Of a stretch of 38,145 nucleotides of DNA, positions 7,338 through 14,548 are shown piece by piece. Each line of letters opens with the position of its first letter. The stretch's first letter is position 1. Location of the stretch: the NCBI GenBank assembly GCA_017436285.1, contig JAFSDL010000014.1:1-38145 (forward strand), written 5' to 3'. The position numbers and the translations under genes were made by a program. This DNA comes from Clostridia bacterium. GTDB lineage: Bacteria > Bacillota > Clostridia > Oscillospirales > Acutalibacteraceae. The notes beneath the pieces are model-generated. The model saw only the letters and a program-made list of their open reading frames with translations, searched no databases and had not been told where the DNA came from.

Positions 7338-8621
7338 TTAATCTTTGAAAAACTGTGGTAAATAAGCCTTGTGCGCCTCTTTCATTTCCTCAAAGCAGGA
7401 TTTAGCCTGAGCAAAATCACCGCAAAGAGGATGAAGCATAAGAGCATTGAGAGCATCCTCGTCAGAGCCCTTGATACCTGCTTCAACAGTATATTTTTCA
7501 TAGGATTTAACTGTTCTCATAAGGCTTATAATGTGGCGGTTATCGAAATTCTCAACAGGAACGGGCTTTGCACCGTCTGCACCGATAACTGCCGCAATTT
7601 CAACAATATCATCGTCATCCATAAATTTAAGAGTACCGTTATTTTTGATGTTAACAACATGAACATCGTTTTTATCATTTGCAATAGAATCGATAAGAGA
7701 AACTGCTGCAAGAGAATATTTATAGCCACCACGCTGTTCAAGAAGAGCAGGCTTGATAACAAGCTCGTTATCGCTGTAAAGCTCGAGAAGCTGTTCTTCA
7801 ATTTCCATACAAACCTGAGCTCTGCTCTTTGAGCCCTGCTTTAAGTGAGCAAGCTTTGCTGCACGGCTATAATAATACTGAAGATATGATGAGGGGAAAC
7901 CTTTGCAAGCTGCAAGGCATTCCATATCAAAACCATCATCGTGGATATTCTTCATAACTGTGGGCGCAAAGTTATCGTAAAAAATTGTATCAAATTTCTC
8001 TTCGCCGTTAACCTTAACAGATGTAATCCAGCTAAGGTGGTTAAGACCGAGATATGTAATATCTGCATCCTCACCAACTGCAGCTTTAACATCATCAATC
8101 ATTGCAATGGGAACATTGCAAAGACCCATTGTTTTAACATTTGTGTGGTTAATGAGGAACTCAGAAATAATACCAGAAGGATTAGTGAAGTTAATAAGCC
8201 ATGCATCAGGGCAAATTGCTTCAATTCTTTCTGCGATATTTTTCATAACAGGAATTGTACGGAGAGCCTTGAAGAAACCGCCGATACCTGTTGTTTCCTG
8301 ACCGATAAGGTCGTGCTTGAGAGGAATTGATTCATCAATGTGACGGCAAGGAAGCTTACCAACACGAATCTGGGTAACAACGAAGTCTGCACCCTGCAAA
8401 GCAAGGTCAAGGTCATCAGTCATAACAACTTCGCAATCGATACCTGCGCTTTTAAGCATACGAACACAAAGACCGCCAACAATAGTGCGCTTTCTTTCAT
8501 CAATATCCATAAAAGCAACTCTTTTAAGTTTAAGAGAATCCTTTGCTTCGATAAATCCGTAAATAAGTTCGGGACAATATGTACTACCTGAACCAATGAC
8601 TGTTAAATTAATTTCTTTCAT
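7338..8621 (-). CDS. Glycoside hydrolase family 4 (phospho-glycosidase type)
   Basis: GH4 enzymes cleave glycosides by an NAD- and metal-dependent oxidation-elimination mechanism, often on 6-phosphorylated sugars. The 427-residue product starts with the dinucleotide fold (LTVIGSGSTYCPELI). It also has QIRVGKLPCRHIDE, GQETTGIGGFFKALRT, and NFTNPSG (Asn147). The metal ligands appear in GLCNVP (Cys168) and LNHLSW (His195). The length matches LicH/CelF-type members. Substrate choice (phospho-beta-glucoside, galactoside or other) cannot be decided from these motifs. It follows the BadF kinase gene by about 43 bases in the same operon. A kinase upstream is consistent with a phosphorylated substrate, but this is inference. 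Confidence 0.92.
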   Translation of the reverse strand: MKEINLTVIGSGSTYCPELIYGFIEAKDSLKLKRVAFMDIDERKRTIVGGLCVRMLKSAGIDCEVVMTDDLDLALQGADFVVTQIRVGKLPCRHIDESIPLKHDLIGQETTGIGGFFKALRTIPVMKNIAERIEAICPDAWLINFTNPSGIISEFLINHTNVKTMGLCNVPIAMIDDVKAAVGEDADITYLGLNHLSWITSVKVNGEEKFDTIFYDNFAPTVMKNIHDDGFDMECLAACKGFPSSYLQYYYSRAAKLAHLKQGSKSRAQVCMEIEEQLLELYSDNELVIKPALLEQRGGYKYSLAAVSLIDSIANDKNDVHVVNIKNNGTLKFMDDDDIVEIAAVIGADGAKPVPVENFDNRHIISLMRTVKSYEKYTVEAGIKGSDEDALNALMLHPLCGDFAQAKSCFEEMKEAHKAYLPQFFKD

Positions 8622-8664
8622 TTATTTCAAGTCCTTTCAGATATAAAATACTATTTATCTTTTA

Positions 8665-9597
8665 TTAGTCTTCAAGAAGCCAGTTGATGCAACCTGTAAC
8701 AGGAGCGCAGTTAAGCTTAATAAAATTAAACTTTCTGCCTGTTCTTTCTGCAACAAGCTCTGCCATTCTGTCAGTATATTTATATGAGGGAAGCTTTGTG
8801 TGAATTGAACCTGAGAGAACAACATTTATTTCGTCACCAAAGTTCATTCCGTTAACGTGACCGCAAATGAAATCTGCACCTCTCTGAGCCATTTCTTCAA
8901 TAACCTTAAGTGCTTCTCCATCATCATTGTTTGCCGCTTCAAAGAATGAAACAATAAGCATTCTTAGGAAATCCTCGCCCTTTTCTTCATCCTCGAGAAC
9001 TGCAATTGCATCAAGGAGCGTTGCCCTATCCTTAATTCCTGCTTTTTCGCCCATCAAAGCGGTAATCTGTGATTTTACTTTACCAAGACAAAGCTCATCA
9101 TACATAATTTTGAATGCCTGAGCACCAACCCAGTGACCATTACCTTTGTCACCTGAAAGCACATCAAAGCCGCCAATCTGGAGCATATTGCCATCATTAT
9201 CAAGGCAGTTACAGCAAGTACCTGTGCCACAGTTATAGCCAATACCTGCACCTGCGCCAACACCTGCTTTAATAACGATAAAGCCATCGTTATAAATTCT
9301 TGCACCTGTAATGCCGAGCTTTCCTAATTCAACCTGCATTTCATCGTGCTGATAAGGGTGGTCGATACCTGCAAGACCCATTAAAATTCCGCTGATATCA
9401 TCAAATTTAAGGTTTGCTTTATCTAAAAGACCATTGATACCACCTGCAATAATGCCTGCTGCCTGAGGAATTGCACCCTCAAGGTTTTCGTGGTTTGAGC
9501 CTTCTGTTTCGTACTGAGCAACAACATTTTTATTATCATCAAAAAGGGCAAATGCGGTTTTTGTTCCGCCACCGTCAACACCGATATAATATTTCAT
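8665..9597 (-). CDS. BadF/BadG-family sugar kinase (N-acetylglucosamine kinase-like)
   Basis: This is a 310-residue member of the ASKHA kinase fold. The phosphate-1 motif GVDGGGTKT is at residues 6-14. MGLAGID and a glycine-rich GVGAGAGIGYNCGTGTCC segment follow, then GGFDVLSGDKGNGHWVGAQA and VLSGSIHTKLP near the C-terminus. Bacterial relatives phosphorylate N-acetylglucosamine or similar amino sugars, while others activate dehydratases. The carbohydrate setting favours the sugar-kinase role. The start lies only two bases after the stop of the GH109-like gene, so expression is coupled. A plausible task is phosphorylating the hexosamine released by that glycosidase. Confidence 0.85.
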   Translation of the reverse strand: MKYYIGVDGGGTKTAFALFDDNKNVVAQYETEGSNHENLEGAIPQAAGIIAGGINGLLDKANLKFDDISGILMGLAGIDHPYQHDEMQVELGKLGITGARIYNDGFIVIKAGVGAGAGIGYNCGTGTCCNCLDNDGNMLQIGGFDVLSGDKGNGHWVGAQAFKIMYDELCLGKVKSQITALMGEKAGIKDRATLLDAIAVLEDEEKGEDFLRMLIVSFFEAANNDDGEALKVIEEMAQRGADFICGHVNGMNFGDEINVVLSGSIHTKLPSYKYTDRMAELVAERTGRKFNFIKLNCAPVTGCINWLLED

Positions 9598-9599
9598 AT

Positions 9600-10877
9600 T
9601 TATTCCTCAACTTTCTCAAAGCATTCATCGCAAACTTCTTCAAGACAATACATTCCGCGACGGAAGTCTTCTCTGTCAATCCATTTTCCGTTTGTGAAAT
9701 CAGGAACCGGAACGGGAGCGCCACCCATTGCAACTGACTGTTCAGAAAGACAAGTGATAACCATCCAAGCTGCAGTATCATAAACATCAATGGGGGGCTT
9801 TTCGCCTTCATAAACCGCATCAACGAAAGCTGAAAGAACAAGGTAGTCCATACCACCGTGACCTGCTTTTATTCCGCCCTTTTCATAAGCTACCCATAAG
9901 GGATGCTCATATTTCTCTCTCCAGGGTTCAAAATCATCCCATTCGTGAGTCCAGCTCTGATGCTCTGTATGAGTACCGTCAATATAAATTCTGCCTTTTC
10001 CGTCCTCGGGCTCGGAATAGATACCCTTTGTGCCCTGAACCTCGTAGTCACGGGTATATGGACGAGGAAGCGTACAGTCGTGAGTTAATTTAATTGTTTC
10101 TCCGCCTGCACATTTGATAATTGTTGTAACAATATCGCCGCATTTGAAATCTGTGTTATAAAGGTCATATTCTTCGCCTTTATTATCTTTAATCCACTGA
10201 TGAAGACCTCTTGCCTTACTTGCAACAGAGTTAACTGTTAAGAAACGGTTACCTCTGTTAATACGAAGAGCTTTTGAAATCGGACCTAACTGATGAGTAG
10301 GATAAAGCTCACCGTTTCTGTTCATAAAGTTAAAGAGTCTGCCGTGAATATTTTCTCTGCCGAGAGCGATTTCATCGCGCAAATCGTGACGATAACCGCC
10401 TTCCATATGTACTATTTCACCGAAAAGACCTTGTCTTATCATATTGAACACTGCCATTTCGTTACGGCAATAACAGCAGTTTTCAAGAAGCATACAGATT
10501 TTGCCTGTTTCTTCACTTGTTCTTACCATCTGCCAGCATTCTTCAACCGATGCTGCACCGCCAACCTCAGTTGCAACGTGGCAACCTGCTTTCATTGCAT
10601 CAACTGCAATTCTTGCGTGAGTAATCCAGGTTGTTGCAATAACAACTGCATCCAATTCCTCATTGGCGAACATTTCTTTATAATCAAGATAAGCGTGAAC
10701 AGGGTATTCCTTGTTGTTTGCCTTCTCAACAATTTCAATACCTCTTTCCGCTCTTTCCGGAATAATGTCGCAAACTGCAGCAACCTTAACACCCTCAACC
10801 TGCAAAAGAAGTCCAAGCATACCCGAGCCTCTTCCGCTGATACCGATAAAACCAATATTTGCGCTTGTTTTTCTCAT
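9600..10877 (-). CDS. GH109-like NAD-dependent glycosidase (Gfo/Idh/MocA fold)
   Basis: The N-terminal Rossmann domain (IGFIGISGRGSGML, then VCDIIPERAERG) places it in the Gfo/Idh/MocA group. Two motifs point more narrowly to GH109, the alpha-N-acetylgalactosaminidases: YPTHQLGP (192-199), whose Tyr and His line the GH109 active site, and GHGGMDY near the C-terminus. VATEVGGAASVEECWQMV is also family-like. GH109 enzymes remove alpha-GalNAc, for example from blood-group A structures, by a hydride-transfer cycle with bound NAD. This copy has no signal peptide. I moved the start from 10907 to ATG 10877 (425 residues) because AGGACGTG lies six bases upstream. It is the first gene of the four-gene operon. 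An oxidoreductase of the same fold acting on another sugar is the alternative. Confidence 0.85.
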   Translation of the reverse strand: MRKTSANIGFIGISGRGSGMLGLLLQVEGVKVAAVCDIIPERAERGIEIVEKANNKEYPVHAYLDYKEMFANEELDAVVIATTWITHARIAVDAMKAGCHVATEVGGAASVEECWQMVRTSEETGKICMLLENCCYCRNEMAVFNMIRQGLFGEIVHMEGGYRHDLRDEIALGRENIHGRLFNFMNRNGELYPTHQLGPISKALRINRGNRFLTVNSVASKARGLHQWIKDNKGEEYDLYNTDFKCGDIVTTIIKCAGGETIKLTHDCTLPRPYTRDYEVQGTKGIYSEPEDGKGRIYIDGTHTEHQSWTHEWDDFEPWREKYEHPLWVAYEKGGIKAGHGGMDYLVLSAFVDAVYEGEKPPIDVYDTAAWMVITCLSEQSVAMGGAPVPVPDFTNGKWIDREDFRRGMYCLEEVCDECFEKVEE

Positions 10878-10917
10878 TGTAATCACGTCCTGTGAAAAAA
10901 TATTCATAAGTAATATA

Positions 10918-10946
10918 ATTGTATCATACTATATTTATATTTTCAA
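10918..10946 (-). promoter_or_regulatory. Promoter of the GH109-kinase-GH4 operon
   Basis: On the minus strand TTGAAA (10946-10941) and TACAAT (10923-10918) are 17 bases apart, about 40 bases before the ATG at 10877. The surrounding DNA is AT-rich. I see no clear operator palindrome or catabolite-response element in it. Confidence 0.65.
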
Positions 10947-10978
10947 TAAAATACCAAAAGAAAACACCTAAAAAGTCA

Positions 10979-11010
10979 TAAAAAAACACCCTATCCTTTC
11001 GGATAAGGTG
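10979..11010 (-). terminator. Terminator of the rplU-prp-rpmA operon
   Basis: Read on the minus strand, CACCTTATCC, a GAAA loop and GGATAGGGTG (11010-10987) form a 10-bp stem with one mismatch, followed by a run of T. It begins about 17 bases past the rpmA stop. Confidence 0.85.
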
Positions 11011-11026
11011 AGTTTTCATAATTTAA

Positions 11027-11311
11027 TTATTGCTCAACAGGATAAACGCTTACTTTCTTGCGGTCTCTACCAAGACGCTCGAAGCGAACCTGACCATCAA
11101 TAAGTGCAAAGAGTGTGTCATCTTTACCCTTACCAACATTTGTACCGGGGTGGATTTTTGTGCCTCTCTGTTTTACAAGGATGTTACCTGCAAGAACATA
11201 CTGACCGTCTGCTCTTTTAGCACCGAGTCTTTTGGATTCGGAATCACGGCCGTTACGAGTTGAACCCATACCTTTTTTATGAGCAAATAACTGGATATTG
11301 ATTTTAAGCAT
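11027..11311 (-). CDS. rpmA: 50S ribosomal protein L27, with cleavable N-terminus
   Basis: L27 reaches toward the peptidyl-transferase centre of the 50S subunit. The 94-residue product shows the family core [21 protein letters not shown] and [17 protein letters not shown]. Before the usual Ala-His start lies a nine-residue extension, MLKINIQLF. This matches the Firmicutes form in which Prp removes the segment after Phe so that the N-terminus can enter the active site. The prp gene sits directly upstream, three bases away, which supports that maturation route. An AGGTG-type site precedes the ATG. Confidence 0.97.
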   Translation of the reverse strand: MLKINIQLFAHKKGMGSTRNGRDSESKRLGAKRADGQYVLAGNILVKQRGTKIHPGTNVGKGKDDTLFALIDGQVRFERLGRDRKKVSVYPVEQ

Positions 11312-11314
11312 TCG

Positions 11315-11635
11315 TTACACCTCCGTAGTTATCGTAACATTTTTGGGATATTGCTTCTTGAGTTCATTAATATGAAGCTCCAGACCAAGCAATAGTTCTT
11401 TTGTTTTTTCTGCGCTTTCTTCGGGAACTCTTAAAGTCATTTCCCCATCTTCTTTAACATCAACATCTGCCGGAACTTTCATTATTTCAATGATAGTATT
11501 AGCTGTCATATATGCAACAGAAGAAATTGCGGCGCAAACTATATCGCTACCGTGAGCGGCATAACCTGCGTGACCTTTAAAAGAAAAACCTGAAGGCGCA
11601 CCATTTTCAGAATGAAAAAATTTTACATTAATCAT
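11315..11635 (-). CDS. prp: Ribosomal-processing cysteine protease Prp
   Basis: The 106-residue protein matches Prp (YsxB), the protease that trims the N-terminal extension of ribosomal protein L27 in Firmicutes. The catalytic pair is visible: His22 in FKGHAGYA and Cys34 in GSDIVCAAISSVAY, the same positions as in the Staphylococcus aureus enzyme. The gene lies between rplU and rpmA, three bases from each, which is the standard order. Translation of substrate and protease is therefore coupled. Confidence 0.95.
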   Translation of the reverse strand: MINVKFFHSENGAPSGFSFKGHAGYAAHGSDIVCAAISSVAYMTANTIIEIMKVPADVDVKEDGEMTLRVPEESAEKTKELLLGLELHINELKKQYPKNVTITTEV

Positions 11636-11638
11636 TGA

Positions 11639-11950
11639 TTATGCATTAATAGCTGAAATTTCAACCTTTGTATAGGGCTGTCTGTGACCCATTTTACGTT
11701 TTTCATTCTTTTTGGGTTTGTAGGTAGCAACAACAACCTTTTTGCCCTTACCGTTTTTGATAACCTTTGCTTCAACAGAAGCACCGTCAACATAGGGAGC
11801 ACCAACTTTGATGCCGTCGTCTGCACCAACAGCGATAACCTTATCGAAGGTTATAGTGGAATCAGCTTCAACTTCAAGCTTTTCGATGAAAATAACATCG
11901 CCGCTCTGAACCTTGTACTGTTTTCCGCCTGTTTCGATGATTGCGTACAT
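11639..11950 (-). CDS. rplU: 50S ribosomal protein L21
   Basis: The 103-residue protein starts [18 protein letters not shown] and ends in the conserved [22 protein letters not shown]. It is an early-assembling 23S rRNA-binding protein. It is first in the rplU-prp-rpmA operon and is preceded by a structured leader of about 98 bases. The ribosome site is a weak AGCAGGT type, in keeping with translational control through the leader. Confidence 0.97.
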   Translation of the reverse strand: MYAIIETGGKQYKVQSGDVIFIEKLEVEADSTITFDKVIAVGADDGIKVGAPYVDGASVEAKVIKNGKGKKVVVATYKPKKNEKRKMGHRQPYTKVEISAINA

Positions 11951-12048
11951 AGATTTTTACCTGCTTTCTTTCAGTCTCGCTAACAAGGCACACCCTCTGC
12001 TCAGGTGTTTTTAGACGCACCTATAGCGTCTGCCCTTAATATGCGGCA
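11951..12048 (-). ncRNA. Putative L21-type leader RNA of rplU
   Basis: The transcript from the promoter at 12083-12055 would begin near 12048 and carry two hairpins. One is AGACGC/GCGTCT with loop TATAGGT (12031-12013). The other is ACACC/GGTGT (12008-11990). Ribosomal L21 leaders are a known Firmicutes class that represses this operon when L21 is in excess. I infer membership from position and structure and cannot confirm the consensus. The first hairpin is nearly the same as one in the infC leader (29370-29386). Confidence 0.55.
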
Positions 12049-12054
12049 AATGGT

Positions 12055-12083
12055 ATTTTAGCAGAAGCATCCCTATTTGTCAA
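12055..12083 (-). promoter_or_regulatory. Promoter of the rplU operon
   Basis: On the minus strand a perfect TTGACA (12083-12078) and TAAAAT (12060-12055) are separated by 17 bases. This predicts a start near 12048 and a leader of about 98 bases before rplU. Confidence 0.8.
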
Positions 12084-12121
12084 GAGAAAATACATTTTTT
12101 TACAACTTTTTTGATTAGGAG

Positions 12122-12149
12122 ATGCCAGATGCCAGATGCCAGTAGCCAG
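12122..12149. repeat. Short tandem repeat of 7-bp units
   Basis: Three exact copies of ATGCCAG and one variant, TAGCCAG, run head to tail in the gap between rplU and the accessory operon. Slippage could change the copy number. The gap 12084-12243 otherwise holds AT-rich DNA and the hairpin just downstream, and I see no gene in it. Confidence 0.7.
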
Positions 12150-12191
12150 CAAATAGCGAATAGTGTAAGTACTGCAACCATACAACCGTAA

Positions 12192-12211
12192 GGTACAGGC
12201 TTGCCTGTACC
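12192..12211. terminator. Hairpin downstream of the accessory operon
   Basis: A perfect 9-bp stem, GGTACAGGC (12192-12200) with GCCTGTACC (12203-12211), lies about 30 bases past the stop of the last accessory gene. It lacks a clear T-run on the minus strand, so it is a weak terminator candidate or part of a repeat. Confidence 0.4.
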
Positions 12212-12243
12212 ACAGAACCCGCAAATTTAGAACAATAAAACAT

Positions 12244-12729
12244 TCAGTCAATATTCGCAATATATTCCCGAACCTGCTGTTTCGTTTTCAAAACAACAGT
12301 TTTATCCTTGTACTTTTCTGCAATTTCAGCATAATAGCTTCGTCTTTCTTTGTTTCTGCAACCGAATAGCGTAAACTTTATAAACCACCAATTCATATCA
12401 TTGTTGTAACCGTCTTGTCTACGGCTCTTTGTCCGTTTAACTGCCCGAAAAAAGCAGGTCATTCTCGGAAGCTGAAGCAAAACTATTTTATCTGCCTTTT
12501 GCAGTCGCTCATCTATCATCAGGTATGTATAGTATCCGTCAATAATCCAATCGTTCTGTGCCATAAACTCTGCAACTTGTGGCAGAACAACTGAATCATC
12601 AATCGATTTCCATTCCTTGTCCCACTTTATATCATCAAGGTGAAGGACGGGGATGTTTTTCTTTTCAGCTATGTAGTCAGACAGATATGTCTTACCGCTT
12701 CCGGCATAGCCTAAAACTGCGATTTTCAT
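12244..12729 (-). CDS. P-loop kinase-like protein (DNA topology modulation/FlaR-like family)
   Basis: The 161-residue protein begins with a Walker A motif, GYAGSGKTYLS (residues 7-17), and continues with LHLDDIKWDKEWK and NDWIIDGYYTY. ADKIVLLQLPRMTCFFRAVKRT follows in the middle. That arrangement is typical of the small adenylate-kinase-fold proteins called topology-modulation or FlaR-like, whose substrate is generally unknown. It is the last gene of the five-gene accessory operon and starts one base after the preceding stop. Phosphorylation of a small molecule or nucleotide is plausible but not shown. Confidence 0.82.
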   Translation of the reverse strand: MKIAVLGYAGSGKTYLSDYIAEKKNIPVLHLDDIKWDKEWKSIDDSVVLPQVAEFMAQNDWIIDGYYTYLMIDERLQKADKIVLLQLPRMTCFFRAVKRTKSRRQDGYNNDMNWWFIKFTLFGCRNKERRSYYAEIAEKYKDKTVVLKTKQQVREYIANID

Positions 12730-12730
12730 T

Positions 12731-13210
12731 TTATAAATTCAACTCCATAAACTCAACTGTAAATGGTAAATGCTCAAATTTGCGTGTTGAAAAGTGGTTA
12801 AAACCGAGTTTCAAATACCAGTCTTTTAACTTTGTGTTTTCTTCAATTATACCGATTGATATTTTATTACCACCATAGCTTTTAACCATTTTAACAGCAT
12901 AATTAACCATTGCTTTGCCGATACCTAAATGACGATAGTCAGGTAATACTGCAAGGTTGTTTAATTCCCATTCGTCATCACTGCACTTTGTAAGAGAAAA
13001 ATATCCAACAGGGATAGTATCTTGATAAAACAGAAACATAGGTCTGCCATCATCGAACTGCTTTTCAAACTTATCAAAACTCATAAATGCAGTATGTGAG
13101 GGACAGTTGCTTTCGGTCAACCAAAACTCCTCCGCAACTGTTATAAAACTGCTACGGATTATTTCAAGACAAATATTCAGTTGTTCTTTCCTTTCAACTT
13201 GAATTATCAT
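12731..13210 (-). CDS. GNAT-family N-acetyltransferase
   Basis: The 159-residue protein has the GNAT layout: a first strand and helix (QLNICLEIIRSSFITVAEEF), then WELNNLAVLPDYRHLGIGKAMVNYAVKMV. The latter holds the acetyl-CoA pyrophosphate-binding R-x-x-G-I-G-K segment. The end is KLKDWYLKLGFNHFSTRKF. Such enzymes move an acetyl group from acetyl-CoA to an amine; the acceptor is not predictable. AAGGTGA lies five bases before the ATG. It is the fourth gene of the accessory operon, nine bases from the methyltransferase. Confidence 0.88.
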   Translation of the reverse strand: MIIQVERKEQLNICLEIIRSSFITVAEEFWLTESNCPSHTAFMSFDKFEKQFDDGRPMFLFYQDTIPVGYFSLTKCSDDEWELNNLAVLPDYRHLGIGKAMVNYAVKMVKSYGGNKISIGIIEENTKLKDWYLKLGFNHFSTRKFEHLPFTVEFMELNL

Positions 13211-13219
13211 AAACTCACC

Positions 13220-13978
13220 TTATTTCACAGCAAGTGTAGCAATATACTGCGGATAGTATTTTCTGATTTCGTTGCCGCCTTCTCCGTCACGGTCTTCATA
13301 TAATGCTTTGAGCACAAATCCAGCCTTGAGCTGACCGCCAATCTGTTCATCTAATGTGTGACTGAACTGCACACCGTCACCGTTTGCAATCATTGTGTCA
13401 CGCTTCTCTTTAGGCATTTTGAGGGGGTTAAAAGGTAACGAATTAACCACTTTTAAAGGCTCGTTTTCTTCAAATAAATAGTTAATTCCGTTATCCATAC
13501 CCGCAAGTAATCTGCCACATTTTTTGAGTATTCGGTAACACTCATTCCAGATATGGCAAACATCTTCAACATAGCAATTTGAAACCGGATGAAAAATCAA
13601 ATCAAAGCTTTCATTTTCAAACGGAAGAGGCTTTGACATATCACCTTTGATGATTGTAATGTTGTATCCTTCTCTTTCGGATACCATTTTTTCTGCTTCA
13701 AGCTGTTTGTCGGAATAATCAAACACAGTACATTCTGCACCGAACTTTGAAAGCACAGGCATCTGCTGACCGCCGCCACTTGCGAGTCCTAACACTTTTT
13801 TGCCTTTCAAATCACCAAACCATTCGTGAGGAACAGTAATACAAGGTGTAAGGTAAACTGCAAAATTATCTGCAGTAGTTTTTTCGTATTCTTCGTGACT
13901 TATAGGCAACGACCATTCACAACCGTCACTTGCCCACGAATCCCAAGTTTCTGAATTTATTTTTGTGTAGTCCATCAT
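13220..13978 (-). CDS. Class I SAM-dependent methyltransferase
   Basis: This 252-residue protein has the S-adenosylmethionine motif I as VLGLASGGGQQMPVLSKFGAECTVFDYSDKQLEAEK. The acidic end of strand 2 is in FDYS, and FENESFDLIFHPVSNCYVEDV forms motif IV with the following helix. CYRILKKCGRLLAG completes the fold. Related proteins methylate small molecules, and some are found with resistance or detoxification genes. The substrate is unknown. Two adjacent ATG codons (13978 and 13975) follow AAGGAA; either could start the protein. The gene is packed tightly between two acetyltransferase genes. Confidence 0.85.
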   Translation of the reverse strand: MMDYTKINSETWDSWASDGCEWSLPISHEEYEKTTADNFAVYLTPCITVPHEWFGDLKGKKVLGLASGGGQQMPVLSKFGAECTVFDYSDKQLEAEKMVSEREGYNITIIKGDMSKPLPFENESFDLIFHPVSNCYVEDVCHIWNECYRILKKCGRLLAGMDNGINYLFEENEPLKVVNSLPFNPLKMPKEKRDTMIANGDGVQFSHTLDEQIGGQLKAGFVLKALYEDRDGEGGNEIRKYYPQYIATLAVK

Positions 13979-13987
13979 TTTGTTTCC

Positions 13988-14548
13988 TTATATAGTTTTT
14001 AAATACTTCTGCATATAAACGATACTCTGATATGTACCATCTTTAAGTTTATATACATTTGGTTTTTCGGACACAATTTCAAAACCGAATTTTTCATAAA
14101 GTGCTTTTGCTCTTTCGTTGCCTTTAGTAAATTCCAGCTCCATAAAATCTATACCACCACGTTCGGTTGCAGCATTTATAAGTTCTTGGAACATAGCAGA
14201 GCCAATTCCCATATTCCAATATTTTTTGCGAAGTGCAATTCCTACTGATGCTCTGTGACAAGTTTTCATACCTGTTTTGAATGTAACATCACATATACCC
14301 GCAATTTCATTATCTACTTTGCAAATCAATACGAATGAATTTTTGGATTCACGAACACCTCTAACCCACTCTGCTTCACCCTCTACACTAACACTTTCCC
14401 ACTCTTCTTTATATCTTACAAGAAACTTAGTTTCACCGCTTACAGTAGCCATTAAACCAACAAGCTCAGCGGCATCTTCAATTTCAGGAGTTTTCAATAT
14501 AGCTTCCACGCCATTTTTCAATATAATTTTCTTTTCTTCAAATATCAT
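13988..14548 (-). CDS. GNAT-family N-acetyltransferase (RimJ/RimL-like)
   Basis: The 186-residue protein carries IAGICDVTFK, then HRASVGIALRKKYWNMGIGSAMFQELINAA, with the acetyl-CoA loop near R-K-K-Y-W-N-M-G-I-G. FMELEFTKGNERAKALYEKFGFEIV is typical of acetyltransferases that modify proteins or drugs. Its ATG overlaps the stop codon of the upstream HExxH gene by four bases (ATGA), which indicates translational coupling. It is unrelated in detail to the second acetyltransferase of the operon, so the two probably have different acceptors. Confidence 0.9.
   Translation of the reverse strand: MIFEEKKIILKNGVEAILKTPEIEDAAELVGLMATVSGETKFLVRYKEEWESVSVEGEAEWVRGVRESKNSFVLICKVDNEIAGICDVTFKTGMKTCHRASVGIALRKKYWNMGIGSAMFQELINAATERGGIDFMELEFTKGNERAKALYEKFGFEIVSEKPNVYKLKDGTYQSIVYMQKYLKTI

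Noticed and set aside
7371-7832. A 153-codon plus-strand frame opposite the GH4 gene
   Set aside because: It is antisense to conserved GH4 sequence, of low complexity, and without promoter or ribosome site.
10293-10895. A 200-codon open frame on the plus strand
   Set aside because: It lies wholly inside the minus-strand GH109-like gene, is rich in Cys and Phe with no recognisable motif, and has no ribosome site; it is a shadow of that gene's codon use.
12122-12149. Possible CRISPR array
   Set aside because: Units are only 7 bp with no spacers; no cas gene is present anywhere in the window.
12036-12260. A 74-codon minus-strand frame over the rplU leader and the 7-mer repeats
   Set aside because: It consists of repeat and promoter DNA and ends over known regulatory signals; no ribosome site or similarity.
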